This document shows positions 19,678 to 29,530 of a DNA stretch of 64,000 bases, piece by piece. Positions within the stretch are counted from its first letter, which is position 1, and the number at the start of each line of letters is the position of its first letter. A model generated the notes under the pieces. It did no database searches. It was not told the origin of the DNA and was given only the letters and a program-made list of their open reading frames with translations. The position numbers were made by a program, and so were the translations under genes. This stretch comes from Acinetobacter baumannii (GTDB taxonomy: Bacteria > Pseudomonadota > Gammaproteobacteria > Pseudomonadales > Moraxellaceae): assembly GCF_016508585.1 (NCBI RefSeq), contig NZ_JADVOP010000016.1, positions 24,867 to 88,866 of the forward strand, in the 5' to 3' direction.

Positions 19678-20358
19678 TTAGGGATGAATATTGCGTATAG
19701 GTAAATCAATATTCATCTCAAGATCCGCTAGAGACTGTCTTTCGGTGTTGTACATGGTTGCATCAAATGTGGCAATTTTTCGCATCGTCATTGGATCATT
19801 AATATTGAGCGTAGGTTTTAAGCGATGTTTCACATAGAGATGAATCATCTCATTAAACGCCAAGTAAACAGGACCATCAAATATAATTTTGATTGGCACC
19901 TGATAGTGGCGCTTGATGTTAAAAGGCACCGAAAGCTTAATCGGAATATCCAGCTTTAAAGGCAACTGCGGTAAAAGTTTATTCTGATATACCAAATCAG
20001 TGGTTGTTTCTAAGGGCATCAATGTTTCGATTTGGATTTGGGTCGAGTAGTCCAGATCAACCTCGATCGGTGTGGTAACCTCAAAACTTAAATTGGCTAA
20101 ATATTTGCCATTTAAAGGTAAAGTCAACTCCCGATCGACATCCAAGGTTGTATCTAAAGCCCCTTTTGCATGGGTTTCCAAATAGTTACCGACATGAATT
20201 TTGGTTGGCAATGATTCAGACAATTGGATTTGTGCCTTTTGGGCAGAAACTTGCATAGAAGTTTGAATATTTAAATATAACCAAACACAAACTGCGATAG
20301 CGAAGACAACCATAAAAAAACTGAATACTACTGTTTTAAATGATCTAAATATCCACAT
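19678..20358 (-). CDS. Membrane-anchored beta-repeat protein B, unknown function
   Basis: About 226 residues: one N-terminal transmembrane segment (VVFSFFMVVFAIAVCVWLYL) and a long extracytoplasmic part of short alternating strands with a recurring Pro-Leu/Ile pattern (LPLKLDIPIKLSVPF). The gene just upstream encodes a protein of the same architecture and similar repeats, so the two are paralogous partners separated by 13 bp. The topology recalls single-pass periplasmic scaffolds, but I recognise no family. The start is taken at ATG 20358, after a GGTTGA stretch; an in-frame TTG lies at 20370. Confidence 0.7.
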   Translation of the reverse strand: MWIFRSFKTVVFSFFMVVFAIAVCVWLYLNIQTSMQVSAQKAQIQLSESLPTKIHVGNYLETHAKGALDTTLDVDRELTLPLNGKYLANLSFEVTTPIEVDLDYSTQIQIETLMPLETTTDLVYQNKLLPQLPLKLDIPIKLSVPFNIKRHYQVPIKIIFDGPVYLAFNEMIHLYVKHRLKPTLNINDPMTMRKIATFDATMYNTERQSLADLEMNIDLPIRNIHP

Positions 20359-20371
20359 ACTGATTATCAAC

Positions 20372-21106
20372 CTAATTCAATGCGTCAGATGGTGTAACTT
20401 GTGATGATGTTTGCCCTGACTCACGACGTGACAACTTAATGCTATCTAAAGGTATTTTTAACTGCCCTTTTTCAATTTTCACAGGTAAAGTATTTTGAAC
20501 ATCAACCGTTGCTTGCAATGCTGATTTGATCGGTACATTGAGATGACCTTGTATCGGAATATTGGTTTTGAGCGTTGCGTCTAATGGAATATGCAAGTTT
20601 TCTTTAAGTAAAACTTTGACAGGCGCATCAAATTTCAAATGAATGTTTTGTTTCAAAGGAACATGTAAATTAATCGGTACATCCATCTTAACGGGGATGG
20701 TTCCTTTTAAGGGTAAGCTGATATCTTTACCTAGAACAGTGACCTTAACTTTAGTATCAATCGGCATTTCTTGATTGATTTTTATCACTTCATTGACAGG
20801 AATGTTGGTTTCGATCGGGACCTGATTATCAAAATAAACATGCGGCGTTAAAGTCTGAGCAATGGGCAGATTTAATTTTTCATGGATTGGAATCTGAGCA
20901 TTCACCTTTCCCTTTACATCAACATTTAAAGCATCATGAATTTGTACTTTGGCCTGTAGCGGTTCTTTTAAGTCGATACGGACGGCTTGATTTTCAAGTG
21001 GAATATAAATACTAAAATGTTTAAATACCCAAACAGCAATCATGACTCCACACAGTGTGGCGACACAGATAAAGGCGATTCCTGCCATAATTTGCTTCAA
21101 CTGCAA
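20372..21106 (-). CDS. Membrane-anchored beta-repeat protein A, unknown function
   Basis: About 244 residues with one N-terminal transmembrane segment (IMAGIAFICVATLCGVMIAVWVF) and a mature region built of repeated units of roughly 10-13 residues ending in P-I/V-x-x-x-V/I-P (for example KGTIPVKMDVPINLHVPLKQ). Such regular spacing suggests an elongated beta-structure in the periplasm. The likely start is TTG at 21106, because AAGGA lies seven bases before it; ATG at 21088 is the alternative. It forms a two-gene unit with the paralogue downstream. Function is unknown. Confidence 0.72.
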   Translation of the reverse strand: MQLKQIMAGIAFICVATLCGVMIAVWVFKHFSIYIPLENQAVRIDLKEPLQAKVQIHDALNVDVKGKVNAQIPIHEKLNLPIAQTLTPHVYFDNQVPIETNIPVNEVIKINQEMPIDTKVKVTVLGKDISLPLKGTIPVKMDVPINLHVPLKQNIHLKFDAPVKVLLKENLHIPLDATLKTNIPIQGHLNVPIKSALQATVDVQNTLPVKIEKGQLKIPLDSIKLSRRESGQTSSQVTPSDALN

Positions 21107-21244
21107 AATCCATTCCTTAATTTTTTATCTAATAATTAGGAGTTATTTTAAATATTTATGTGAATAAATATGCTTTTTTATGTATAAAAGTCGAAGAATT
21201 TTGTTTAATTAATAAACAAATGATATTTCATTGCTCCATTATTT

Positions 21245-21700
21245 CTAAAAATCACTTAACCAATAACACTGCACAATTGCCGTATGATTTTTATAATCAA
21301 CACTTACATCAGCTTTTTGATGATTTTGTTTAAATTGGAGTGTTTTAAATTTCTTTTTAGCCCACTCTGAACTGAGATCAAAATATAAATATTCATTGTA
21401 TTGTTGTGCTGGACGTCCAAAACTGAATTCAATTTTTAAAATCGGAATATTGGCATAAGTGACTTTTTTGAGTTTATATGTGGTTGATTCATAAGCCGGC
21501 TTCTCCACATATTGGGTATCGATGGCATAGTCTTGAAGTGGCGCAATCAGTTCTGTGTTCTCATCATGAAAATCATACTGCTGCCGGATTGCGCAATTTT
21601 TCTCAAAGCGATCTTTCAATATAGGACGCAATTCCAGGGATTTGGCACTTATGCCACCTGATAGCAATAACATTATGCCCAAGAATAGCTTTTTTTTCAT
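21245..21700 (-). CDS. Hypothetical secreted protein
   Basis: A 151-residue protein with a clear signal peptide (KKKLFLGIMLLLSGGISA-KS). The mature part is beta-rich with two cysteines, one near residue 37 and one close to the C-terminus (IVQCYWLSDF), which could form a disulfide. No family recognised. It lies upstream of, and on the same strand as, the two repeat proteins, separated by about 140 bp. Confidence 0.7.
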   Translation of the reverse strand: MKKKLFLGIMLLLSGGISAKSLELRPILKDRFEKNCAIRQQYDFHDENTELIAPLQDYAIDTQYVEKPAYESTTYKLKKVTYANIPILKIEFSFGRPAQQYNEYLYFDLSSEWAKKKFKTLQFKQNHQKADVSVDYKNHTAIVQCYWLSDF

Positions 21701-21846
21701 GTTCTTTTTCCATCCGCAAACGAGTTAATGTTTATAAAATAGATAAACTATTACTCATTTAACCTTTCTTAATTTTCTTAATTAACCATTTTAGTTAAGT
21801 TGTAATATTCACTTGAATTTAATCATATATCAACATTTTCGAGAAT

Positions 21847-21878
21847 AAAAAAAGGAGCTTCACCAGAAGCTCCTTTTT
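21847..21878 (-). terminator. Rho-independent terminator of the GAPDH gene
   Basis: AAAAAGGAGCTTC pairs with GAAGCTCCTTTTT around ACCA. The minus strand continues into a T-run, 16 bp after the stop. Confidence 0.93.
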
Positions 21879-21893
21879 ACTGAATATTACAAA

Positions 21894-23351
21894 TTATGCA
21901 TTTGTTTCAGCAGGTGCTTTTGGATAGCTTACACCACACATTTGTTCCGCAATACGTAATACTTGGCAGCTATAACCCACTTCGTTATCATACCAAACAT
22001 ATGCTGTTAAACGGTTACCTGATGTAATTGTCGCTTGGGCATCAAATACACCCGCTGTACGAGAACCGATAAAGTCAGAAGATACAACTTCAGTTGAATT
22101 CGTATAACCAATTTGACCTTGAAGGCTTGAATTGATCGAGATCTGACGAATATATTCGTTTACTTCTTCACGATCTACTTCTTTCTCAAGTGTTAAGTTA
22201 AGAATAGCAAGAGAAACGTTTGGTGTAGGTACACGAACTGAATTTCCTGTCAATTTGCCTTGTAACTGAGGTAAAGCTTTCGCAACAGCTTTCGCAGCAC
22301 CAGTTTCAGTAATAACCATGTTCAAAGTTGCAGCACGACCACGACGATCTGCTTTATGGTAGTTATCAATCAAGTTCTGGTCATTTGTAAATGAGTGAAC
22401 TGTTTCAACATGACCGTTGATCACTTTGTATTTGTCTTCCAAAACTTTCAAGACAGGTGTAATTGCATTGGTTGTACAGCTTGCTGCTGAAATGATTTTA
22501 TCTGAATCGATAATGTCATTTTGGTTCACACCAAATACAACGTTTTTCATATCACCTTTACCCGGAGCAGTAAGTACAACACGACCTACGCCCGGGCATT
22601 TAAGATGCTGCGATAAACCATCGATATCACGCCATTTACCTGTGTTGTCAATCACAAGTGCATTATCAATGCCATAAGCTGTGTAATCTACTTCAGCTGG
22701 GCTAGAAGCATAGATCACTTTAATGAAATTACCATTGGCAATAATTGCTTCATTTTCTTCATCTACAGAAATTGTTCCTGCAAATGGACCATGAATTGAG
22801 TCACGGCGTAACAATGAAGCACGCTTTTCTAAATCACCATCAGATGATTTGCGTACGACGATTGCTTTCAGGCTTAAACCACGACCAAGACCAGACTGGC
22901 TGATGATCAAACGCGCTAAAATACGACCAATACGACCAAAACCGTAAAGCACAACATCTTTGGGTTCCACTTGTGCTGGACGACCTTCTAAAGAGCGAAC
23001 AGCCTGAGCAACAAATGCATCAACATCGCCACTCTTCTCTTTGTATTCAACAGCAAGTTTGCCTAAATCAACTTCAGCTGAACCAATATTATCTAATTTT
23101 GCTAAAGCTTCTAAAATAGGAAAGGTATGTACAACTGAAAGTTCAACATCCATCATACGAGTACGACGGTGAGCTTTAAGAATTTGAATTACAGAACGGT
23201 TCACTAAAGAACGACCGTAAACAGAAGTCACAATATTTTTTTCACGGTATAATTGACCGATTAATGCAATCATACGTTCCGCGATTTCTTCACGGTTTTT
23301 CCAGCGACCTTGGTGCTCTGCATGTAGGGCGATGATAGTGTCTTTGCTCAC
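21894..23351 (-). CDS. Long-form glyceraldehyde-3-phosphate dehydrogenase
   Basis: A 485-residue NAD(P)-dependent GAPDH, about 140 residues longer than classical GapA. The Rossmann motif YGFGRIGR only begins near residue 136, the catalytic cysteine is C292 in SAASCTTNAI, and TVHSFTNDQ carries the base histidine. The helical N-terminal extension (residues 1-130) is shared with the long GAPDH type of pseudomonads and Acinetobacter. It interconverts glyceraldehyde-3-phosphate and 1,3-bisphosphoglycerate, probably mainly for gluconeogenesis since these bacteria lack a full Embden-Meyerhof route. The start is GTG, with AGAGGA upstream. A strong terminator follows. Confidence 0.9.
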   Translation of the reverse strand: MSKDTIIALHAEHQGRWKNREEIAERMIALIGQLYREKNIVTSVYGRSLVNRSVIQILKAHRRTRMMDVELSVVHTFPILEALAKLDNIGSAEVDLGKLAVEYKEKSGDVDAFVAQAVRSLEGRPAQVEPKDVVLYGFGRIGRILARLIISQSGLGRGLSLKAIVVRKSSDGDLEKRASLLRRDSIHGPFAGTISVDEENEAIIANGNFIKVIYASSPAEVDYTAYGIDNALVIDNTGKWRDIDGLSQHLKCPGVGRVVLTAPGKGDMKNVVFGVNQNDIIDSDKIISAASCTTNAITPVLKVLEDKYKVINGHVETVHSFTNDQNLIDNYHKADRRGRAATLNMVITETGAAKAVAKALPQLQGKLTGNSVRVPTPNVSLAILNLTLEKEVDREEVNEYIRQISINSSLQGQIGYTNSTEVVSSDFIGSRTAGVFDAQATITSGNRLTAYVWYDNEVGYSCQVLRIAEQMCGVSYPKAPAETNA

Positions 23352-23704
23352 AGATACGTCCTCTATTTATGTATATCTAGACATGGATTTTTAAACCCCA
23401 CAATTGTAATGGAATTCTCATTTAGTTGAAATCAATTCATGGTAGATTTTTATAATATTTTGTCATGTTAGATATTTTTATAAAAATTAAATACTGATAT
23501 TTAAACCATAATTCAGCTTTCTTTATTTATAGGTCTATAACACAGTGTAACATGCATTTCATGACACGAATAAAAAACACCCAGCCCCTGCCTTTTAAAC
23601 ACGGTTCAACTCAGTTTTAATTGTATTTATCATTGAGCCCTGACGGGTCAAAAACCTATCTTCACCTCGATATGATGTTTTGATAAGCACTGTTCAATAT
23701 AAGA
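23352..23704. other. Intergenic region upstream of the GAPDH gene
   Basis: About 350 bp of AT-rich sequence between two minus-strand genes. It must contain the GAPDH promoter and the 3' end of the upstream unit. No ORF, convincing terminator or repeat is visible. Confidence 0.5.
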
Positions 23705-25405
23705 TTAATCCAGGTAAATGGAGGCATGAAAAGCTTCAAAATCAAAATCTGCTAGATTCTCAGGAATTTTCATTAAAAAAGGGAAACGAATAATCCCATT
23801 GTCCCCTGAAGGAAAAGCATAATGTCGTTCAAGTTCACTTAAGGAAGTTATACTTTCAAACTCAATAAAAACACTGTATTTCGATAAGCCTTTTGGAACA
23901 CTCAACACATCTAAATATGTCTGTTTTTTAATTATCATTGCGGCATGTTTAGCTTGTTGAATATCTTTTTCAACTTTTCCACCTTTGACAATTTTCTTCA
24001 GCAAAGAGCCTTTCACTTGGTTCTGTTCATGTTTCAACTGTTGGGTATAGAGTTTTAATTCGTTATAGTCTTTGACTTGATCCGACATAATCTCTTGAAG
24101 CTTTTTTAAAGGTTGTTGTGATCGTTCATGCATGACTTGCCATTCCTGTTTACTCATAGGAACAAAGATTTCGTCCTTGCGCTTCTCCAAAAGTTTTAAA
24201 TATGCCAGTAAACGGTATTCAAATATCTGTACATGCGCATTAAAAAATAATGCAGGTTGCTCTTTAAAATCACGATAATGCGATAAAATCTCTGAGAAAA
24301 TACGATGAACACTCATAAATAAATATTCAAACTCTTCAAGATGAGATAAATCATTTTTTACGGCATTTCTTAATGGCATCAACAGATTTGCAATCAACAT
24401 TTGCTCGATTGTTTTTACATGATTCTGGGCAACAAAATCACTGTTTTTACCTCCCATCCCAAGCGGCTGCATTAGGAATGGCAATAGCTTGGTTTCAGTA
24501 AAACTTTCAAATTCTTGTACAATCTCTATCACATCGCGATGAACTTGATGTTGGATTGTAACCATTTTTTGTACCAATTGATCTGTTTGCAAGCGATATG
24601 CATTTTCGCCAATCTGTTTTGGATCAATCACCAACCCTGTTAGATAAATTTGATTGTTATATTCAATATGTTCTTCAAATAAAAATCGACGTATAGAATA
24701 GGGGTTTTGCTCAAAGTGTTGTATTGGCGCAATCAAATAAATAAATTCTGAAGTTTTCACAATATCGAATTTACGAATTTTCTGCTCACTAACAATAAAA
24801 TATTTAAAAAAAGGATGATTAAATAGAGTTGATGATTTCGTCAGTAAAGGTTTAAACCAGTATCCCAATAATTGTTGCTTGATAAACACTTCAACAATAA
24901 AACATTTGATTTGATTGAGGGTTAAATCACGTACATTTGGACAAATTTGAATATTGAGAAGCCGAACCAACTTCGCCGCATCTTGCAAAAAAACTCGACG
25001 TATCAACAACTTTTCACGTTGTAAGCCAAGATGGTCATCTACTGGAATTAAATCAATTTGATGTAAAGTATTTTCAAGGTAATCTGCAATTTGTATACAA
25101 TCGCTAATTTGCTCCAAGCAAAGCAGCGAAGTACTCAACTTACTGGCAATAGAACGCATTCGTGCATTGTCTAAACGATGCTTTAACGATTCCAATGAGC
25201 TTGTAATTTTAAATTCAAAGGTATTTTCAGTTCGATTCCATTGTATCTCTTTAGGTTTCAAGATTTGACGATCAATTTCCTCACGTACTTCCATATTCGC
25301 TTCATCAAAAATTTGGTATAAAACCCTTTCCCAGTTCAAGTCAGTACTCGGTTCAAGTTGCAAAAGGGTCGCCCGTATTTGATAGGGAATCATTGTTATA
25401 TTCAT
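23705..25405 (-). CDS. Unrecognised 566-residue cytoplasmic protein
   Basis: A 566-residue protein with no signal peptide or membrane segment. It looks helical throughout, rich in Leu, Gln, Glu and Lys, with a probable coiled coil at about residues 430-500 (KKLQEIMSDQVKDYNELK then LKHEQNQVKGSLLKKIVKGGK). It ends in an acidic/aromatic segment. I cannot place it in a family. It is monocistronic, and no start has a clear ribosome binding site (ATG 25405 or ATG 25393). Its length and intact frame argue for a real gene, possibly genus-specific. Confidence 0.75.
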   Translation of the reverse strand: MNITMIPYQIRATLLQLEPSTDLNWERVLYQIFDEANMEVREEIDRQILKPKEIQWNRTENTFEFKITSSLESLKHRLDNARMRSIASKLSTSLLCLEQISDCIQIADYLENTLHQIDLIPVDDHLGLQREKLLIRRVFLQDAAKLVRLLNIQICPNVRDLTLNQIKCFIVEVFIKQQLLGYWFKPLLTKSSTLFNHPFFKYFIVSEQKIRKFDIVKTSEFIYLIAPIQHFEQNPYSIRRFLFEEHIEYNNQIYLTGLVIDPKQIGENAYRLQTDQLVQKMVTIQHQVHRDVIEIVQEFESFTETKLLPFLMQPLGMGGKNSDFVAQNHVKTIEQMLIANLLMPLRNAVKNDLSHLEEFEYLFMSVHRIFSEILSHYRDFKEQPALFFNAHVQIFEYRLLAYLKLLEKRKDEIFVPMSKQEWQVMHERSQQPLKKLQEIMSDQVKDYNELKLYTQQLKHEQNQVKGSLLKKIVKGGKVEKDIQQAKHAAMIIKKQTYLDVLSVPKGLSKYSVFIEFESITSLSELERHYAFPSGDNGIIRFPFLMKIPENLADFDFEAFHASIYLD

Positions 25406-25523
25406 AATCGATCAATATTCTTTTCTTTTTAAGCATGCTTAAAAGCACTAATATTGAGATATATTTAACATTTATTTTAATTTAAGTTCAATAATTATCG
25501 TTTTTATATTTAAATAATGCCTA

Positions 25524-26453
25524 TTAATGCTTTCTTTTATCAAATTTCCTAATATTAAGTTCCAAATTCTTCCGCTTGTTTCTTTGTTGATAAATATGCC
25601 AACTGCCTTCTAGAACTAAAACACCTACAGCACACCAAATCGGAATATAAGTCAACCATTCATCTGCTGAAATAGATTCACCTAAAGCCAATGAAGCTAA
25701 AGCCAATAAAACGGGCTCTAAATAACTCAGTAAACCAAACAGTACCATAGGCAAATAACGACTGGCTAAAATATAACTACCGAGACCAATCGCACTGAAT
25801 GCGCCTAGCCCAGCAACCACCAAAAATAAATCGGGGGTTTCAATAAACTGTCCATATGCATTTACCCCCATTTGGGTAAAATAGATGGCAACAGGTATGC
25901 AAATCAGAATGTCCCACCAAAATCCGCCAAGATTATCCGTTTTGATTGCTTTTCGAATCAGAAAATAGAGTGAATACCCCAAGGCAACACAGATGGTTTC
26001 CCATGCAATACTGCCTAAACGCCATAACTCATGCCCCACACCAATAACAGCAAAAGCCACGGCGACCATTTGGAATTTTGATAGTTTTTCTTTGTAAAAA
26101 ATACTTCCAGCGAGAACCAAGACCAAAGGCAAAAGAAAATATCCCAATGAAACTTGTAATCCTCGCCCATTCATTGGACCCCATAAAAACAACCAAAGTT
26201 GAAAACAGGTCAGCGCAGAAGTGATGATCAGTAAGATGAATAATGAAGGTTGCTTCATCATTCGCTGGTAAATATTTTTCACGTAGGCAAAATCACCACT
26301 GAAAAACATAAATACAGTCAGGAAAGGTAAAGTTGCAATGATTCTCCAACCAAATGTTTGCTGGCTATCTAAATCGCCCAATAATTTGGTATAAAAATAC
26401 AATACGCCAAAAGTGACAGATGCCAATATAGACAATACTACGCCCTTAAACAT
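25524..26453 (-). CDS. rarD: EamA-family transporter RarD
   Basis: A 309-residue polytopic protein with about ten transmembrane segments in two EamA repeats. FGVLYFYTKLLGDLDSQQTFGWRI and LFLWGPMNGRGLQVSLGYFLLPL are typical of RarD, a DMT-superfamily inner-membrane transporter named for chloramphenicol sensitivity; its natural substrate is uncertain. A charged KRKNLELNIRKFDKRKH tail ends the protein. AGAGGCG before the ATG supports the start. Confidence 0.88.
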   Translation of the reverse strand: MFKGVVLSILASVTFGVLYFYTKLLGDLDSQQTFGWRIIATLPFLTVFMFFSGDFAYVKNIYQRMMKQPSLFILLIITSALTCFQLWLFLWGPMNGRGLQVSLGYFLLPLVLVLAGSIFYKEKLSKFQMVAVAFAVIGVGHELWRLGSIAWETICVALGYSLYFLIRKAIKTDNLGGFWWDILICIPVAIYFTQMGVNAYGQFIETPDLFLVVAGLGAFSAIGLGSYILASRYLPMVLFGLLSYLEPVLLALASLALGESISADEWLTYIPIWCAVGVLVLEGSWHIYQQRNKRKNLELNIRKFDKRKH

Positions 26454-26601
26454 CTATCGCCTCTCATAAAATCTCAAATAAATAGTTCAATAGTATAACT
26501 TTTTTATTTCAAAATTATTGTGAATATTACAATATTTTCTCAATACAGGATTTAAACAAGCATATATCAACTATCAACCGACAGGTTGTCTGCTTATGGA
26601 A

Positions 26602-27192
26602 TTATTGTGAAGCATTCTGCTTGGTTCGAATAATATCTTTTAAATTAAAGCCAACCGTCTGTGCATAGCGCAGAAATTCAGTTACTTTGGTTTCATCAGG
26701 GTGTGGATCACGTGACAATAACCATAAATATTTACGTTTAGGCTCACCCACCAAAGCCATTTGATATTCTGGGTCTATTTTGAGCACCCAATAGTCCCCT
26801 CTTCCCACAGGCATCCAGCGAATTGCCTCGGGAATAAAGCTGACTTTAAACTTGGAGTTAAATGGCTCATTACTGATGAAAGCTTCTCCGAGTGCGCGCA
26901 ATTCTTCGCCATTCTCATCAATACAGCGATTATCCACTGCAACATTGCCATATTCATTGACCGTATAACGTGCCGTGACATCAGACTTACAGGCTTTCTG
27001 AAAATACATAGGCTTACGTGCAATTTCATACCACAACCCAAGATACTGACCCAGCTCTAATTTCGGAACAGCTGCCAATGTCGAATAATCGGCATACACC
27101 TTAGGGCACAAAAAACTAGCAGAAATAATACTGAACCCAATGATAGTTTTTTTTAGCGCATATGATTTGGGTAATATTTTGAATAATTGCAC
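26602..27192 (-). CDS. blc: Lipocalin (Blc-like)
   Basis: A 196-residue exported lipocalin. An N-terminal hydrophobic leader is followed by the first structurally conserved region LGQYLGLWYEIARKP (lipocalin GxW) and the later KIDPEYQMALVGEPKRKYLWLLSR, matching bacterial Blc. Blc proteins bind fatty acids or lysophospholipids at the envelope. The leader runs to CPKVYADYS without an obvious lipobox at the cleavage site, so it may be periplasmic rather than a lipoprotein. The start is GTG with GAGGGT upstream. Confidence 0.88.
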   Translation of the reverse strand: MQLFKILPKSYALKKTIIGFSIISASFLCPKVYADYSTLAAVPKLELGQYLGLWYEIARKPMYFQKACKSDVTARYTVNEYGNVAVDNRCIDENGEELRALGEAFISNEPFNSKFKVSFIPEAIRWMPVGRGDYWVLKIDPEYQMALVGEPKRKYLWLLSRDPHPDETKVTEFLRYAQTVGFNLKDIIRTKQNASQ

Positions 27193-27331
27193 TTTATACC
27201 CTCGATCGTGGATTTTTACTATTTATTATAAAATAATCAGAAATGTAAACTTAGATTGTAGCTTTATGTATCCTTTGCTCATGTTAAAGCAACAATCTAA
27301 GTTAAATACAGCCATCACTTAACAGACGAAA

Positions 27332-29353
27332 TCACTTTAACATTCGCGCTTTTAAACGCACAATTTCATCTCTTAACCGTGCTGCTTGCTCAAATTGCAA
27401 CTCTTTAGAAGCTTTTAACATCTCTTTCTCAAGTTTAGTGAGGTGCTTTGTGAACAGTTTAGGATCAGACAGAATATGACGTTCATCCGCAGTTAAAGCA
27501 TGTTGTTGCTCAACAATTGCATCATCAATTTGATCATCAGTTAGCGCCTCGCCTGTATCGATTTCTTTGATTGCTTGACGAACTGCACTACGTGGAATAA
27601 TGCCATGTTCCTGATTGAACTGAATTTGTTTAGCTCTACGACGCTCAGTTTCATCTATGGCTTTCTGCATAGAGTCTGTCACACGATCTGCGTATAAGAT
27701 TGCTTTGCCTTTAACATGTCGTGCCGCACGTCCAATGGTTTGAATCAATGAACGTTCAGAGCGTAAAAAGCCTTCCTTATCTGCATCTAAAATCGCCACC
27801 AAAGAAACCTCAGGCATATCCAAACCTTCGCGCAGCAAGTTAATTCCCACGATCACGTCATGTACGCCTGTACGTAATTCATGGATAATTTTCACTCGCT
27901 CAACCGTATCGATATCAGAATGCAAATAAGCTACTTTTACACCATATTCTTTTAAATACGAGGTTAAATCTTCAGCCATCCGTTTGGTGAGTGTTGTCAC
28001 CAATACACGCTCATTCAGTTCCTTCCGAATATTGATTTCGGAAAGTACATCATCCACCTGGGTCAGAACTGGACGTATCTCAATTTCTGGATCAACCAAA
28101 CCTGTTGGACGTACTACCTGCTCTGCCACTTGGACGGATTTTTCCAGCTCATATTTTGCAGGTGTCGCACTGACATAAATGGTAGTCGGCACAATACGCT
28201 CCCATTCTTCAAACTTCATTGGACGATTGTCCAATGCGCTAGGTAAACGAAAGCCATAATTAACCAAGTTTTCTTTTCGAGAACGGTCACCTTTGTACAT
28301 TGCACCAATCTGTGGAACAGTCACATGTGACTCATCGATAATCAGTAAAGCATCATCAGGAATATAATCAAACAATGTTGGCGGTGCTTCACCCGCTGGT
28401 CGACCAGACAAATGTCTAGAATAGTTTTCAATCCCGTTGGTATAGCCGAGTTGCTGCATCATTTCCAGGTCATATCGCGTACGCTGTTCAATCCGTTGAG
28501 CTTCTAACAACTTTTCATGTTCTTTAAAGAAAACCAAACGTTCCGAGAGCTCATCACGAATGGTTCCAATTGCCCGCTCAAGATTATCTTTTGGTGTGAC
28601 ATAGTGGCTTTTTGGATAAATCGTCACACGAGGAACTTTACGCACTAATTTCCCCGTAATCGGATCAAACCAACGAATTGAATCAACTTCATCATCAAAC
28701 AGTTCAACACGGATGGCATGTTGATCCGATTCAGCAGGAAAAATATCAATCACTTCACCGCGAATACGATAAGTACCCCGTAAAAATTCAAGCTCATTAC
28801 GTGTATATTGCATTTCGACCAGACGGCGAATAATGTCATCACGACTTACTCTATCTCCTTGTACAATATGCAACAGCATACTCATATAGGCATTCGGATC
28901 ACCTAAGCCATAGATGGCTGAAACTGACGCCACAATAATGGCATCCCGACGTTCTAACAGTGCACGGGTTGCTGAAAGGCGCATTTGATCAATATGATCA
29001 TTGATGGCTGAATCTTTTTCGATAAAAGTATCGGAAGAAGGCACATAAGCTTCAGGTTGATAATAATCATAGTAACTGACGAAATATTCAACAGCATTGT
29101 TGGGGAAAAATGCTTTAAATTCACCATAAAGCTGAGCTGCAAGCGTCTTATTGTGCGCCATGATAATGGTGGGTCTTTGCGTCTGTGCAATCACATTCGC
29201 CATGGTATAGGTTTTACCGGAACCTGTTACACCCAATAAAAGCTGATCATGAAAACCTTTATTTATCCCTGCAACTAATTTTTCGATCGCCTGTGGTTGA
29301 TCACCAGCAGGTTGGTAGTTTGTAACAAGTTCAAAAGGTTGATGATCATTCAC
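27332..29353 (-). CDS. uvrB: Excinuclease ABC subunit B
   Basis: A 673-residue UvrB of normal length. Walker A is [10 protein letters not shown], the DNA-clamping beta-hairpin is [25 protein letters not shown], the DEAD-equivalent is IIDESH, helicase motif VI is QTIGRAARH, and the C-terminal UVR domain ([22 protein letters not shown]) contacts UvrC. It verifies bulky lesions in nucleotide excision repair with UvrA and UvrC. The start is GTG. I did not find a convincing LexA box upstream, consistent with the atypical damage response of Acinetobacter. Confidence 0.97.
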   Translation of the reverse strand: MNDHQPFELVTNYQPAGDQPQAIEKLVAGINKGFHDQLLLGVTGSGKTYTMANVIAQTQRPTIIMAHNKTLAAQLYGEFKAFFPNNAVEYFVSYYDYYQPEAYVPSSDTFIEKDSAINDHIDQMRLSATRALLERRDAIIVASVSAIYGLGDPNAYMSMLLHIVQGDRVSRDDIIRRLVEMQYTRNELEFLRGTYRIRGEVIDIFPAESDQHAIRVELFDDEVDSIRWFDPITGKLVRKVPRVTIYPKSHYVTPKDNLERAIGTIRDELSERLVFFKEHEKLLEAQRIEQRTRYDLEMMQQLGYTNGIENYSRHLSGRPAGEAPPTLFDYIPDDALLIIDESHVTVPQIGAMYKGDRSRKENLVNYGFRLPSALDNRPMKFEEWERIVPTTIYVSATPAKYELEKSVQVAEQVVRPTGLVDPEIEIRPVLTQVDDVLSEINIRKELNERVLVTTLTKRMAEDLTSYLKEYGVKVAYLHSDIDTVERVKIIHELRTGVHDVIVGINLLREGLDMPEVSLVAILDADKEGFLRSERSLIQTIGRAARHVKGKAILYADRVTDSMQKAIDETERRRAKQIQFNQEHGIIPRSAVRQAIKEIDTGEALTDDQIDDAIVEQQHALTADERHILSDPKLFTKHLTKLEKEMLKASKELQFEQAARLRDEIVRLKARMLK

Positions 29354-29530
29354 AATAATTCACTCTTTTAACCAAGGAGAAAGAAGCTCGAGTAGTTTAA
29401 CAGAAACCGACTCAACCAAAAGAAGTAGCTTAAGCTTAATGGGGTTTTTTACACAATATTCAACAAATACCTTGACCCTTTTTTATTTCGATAGCAACAT
29501 GGAATTAAGCCGATTAAAGGATTGAAAAAC

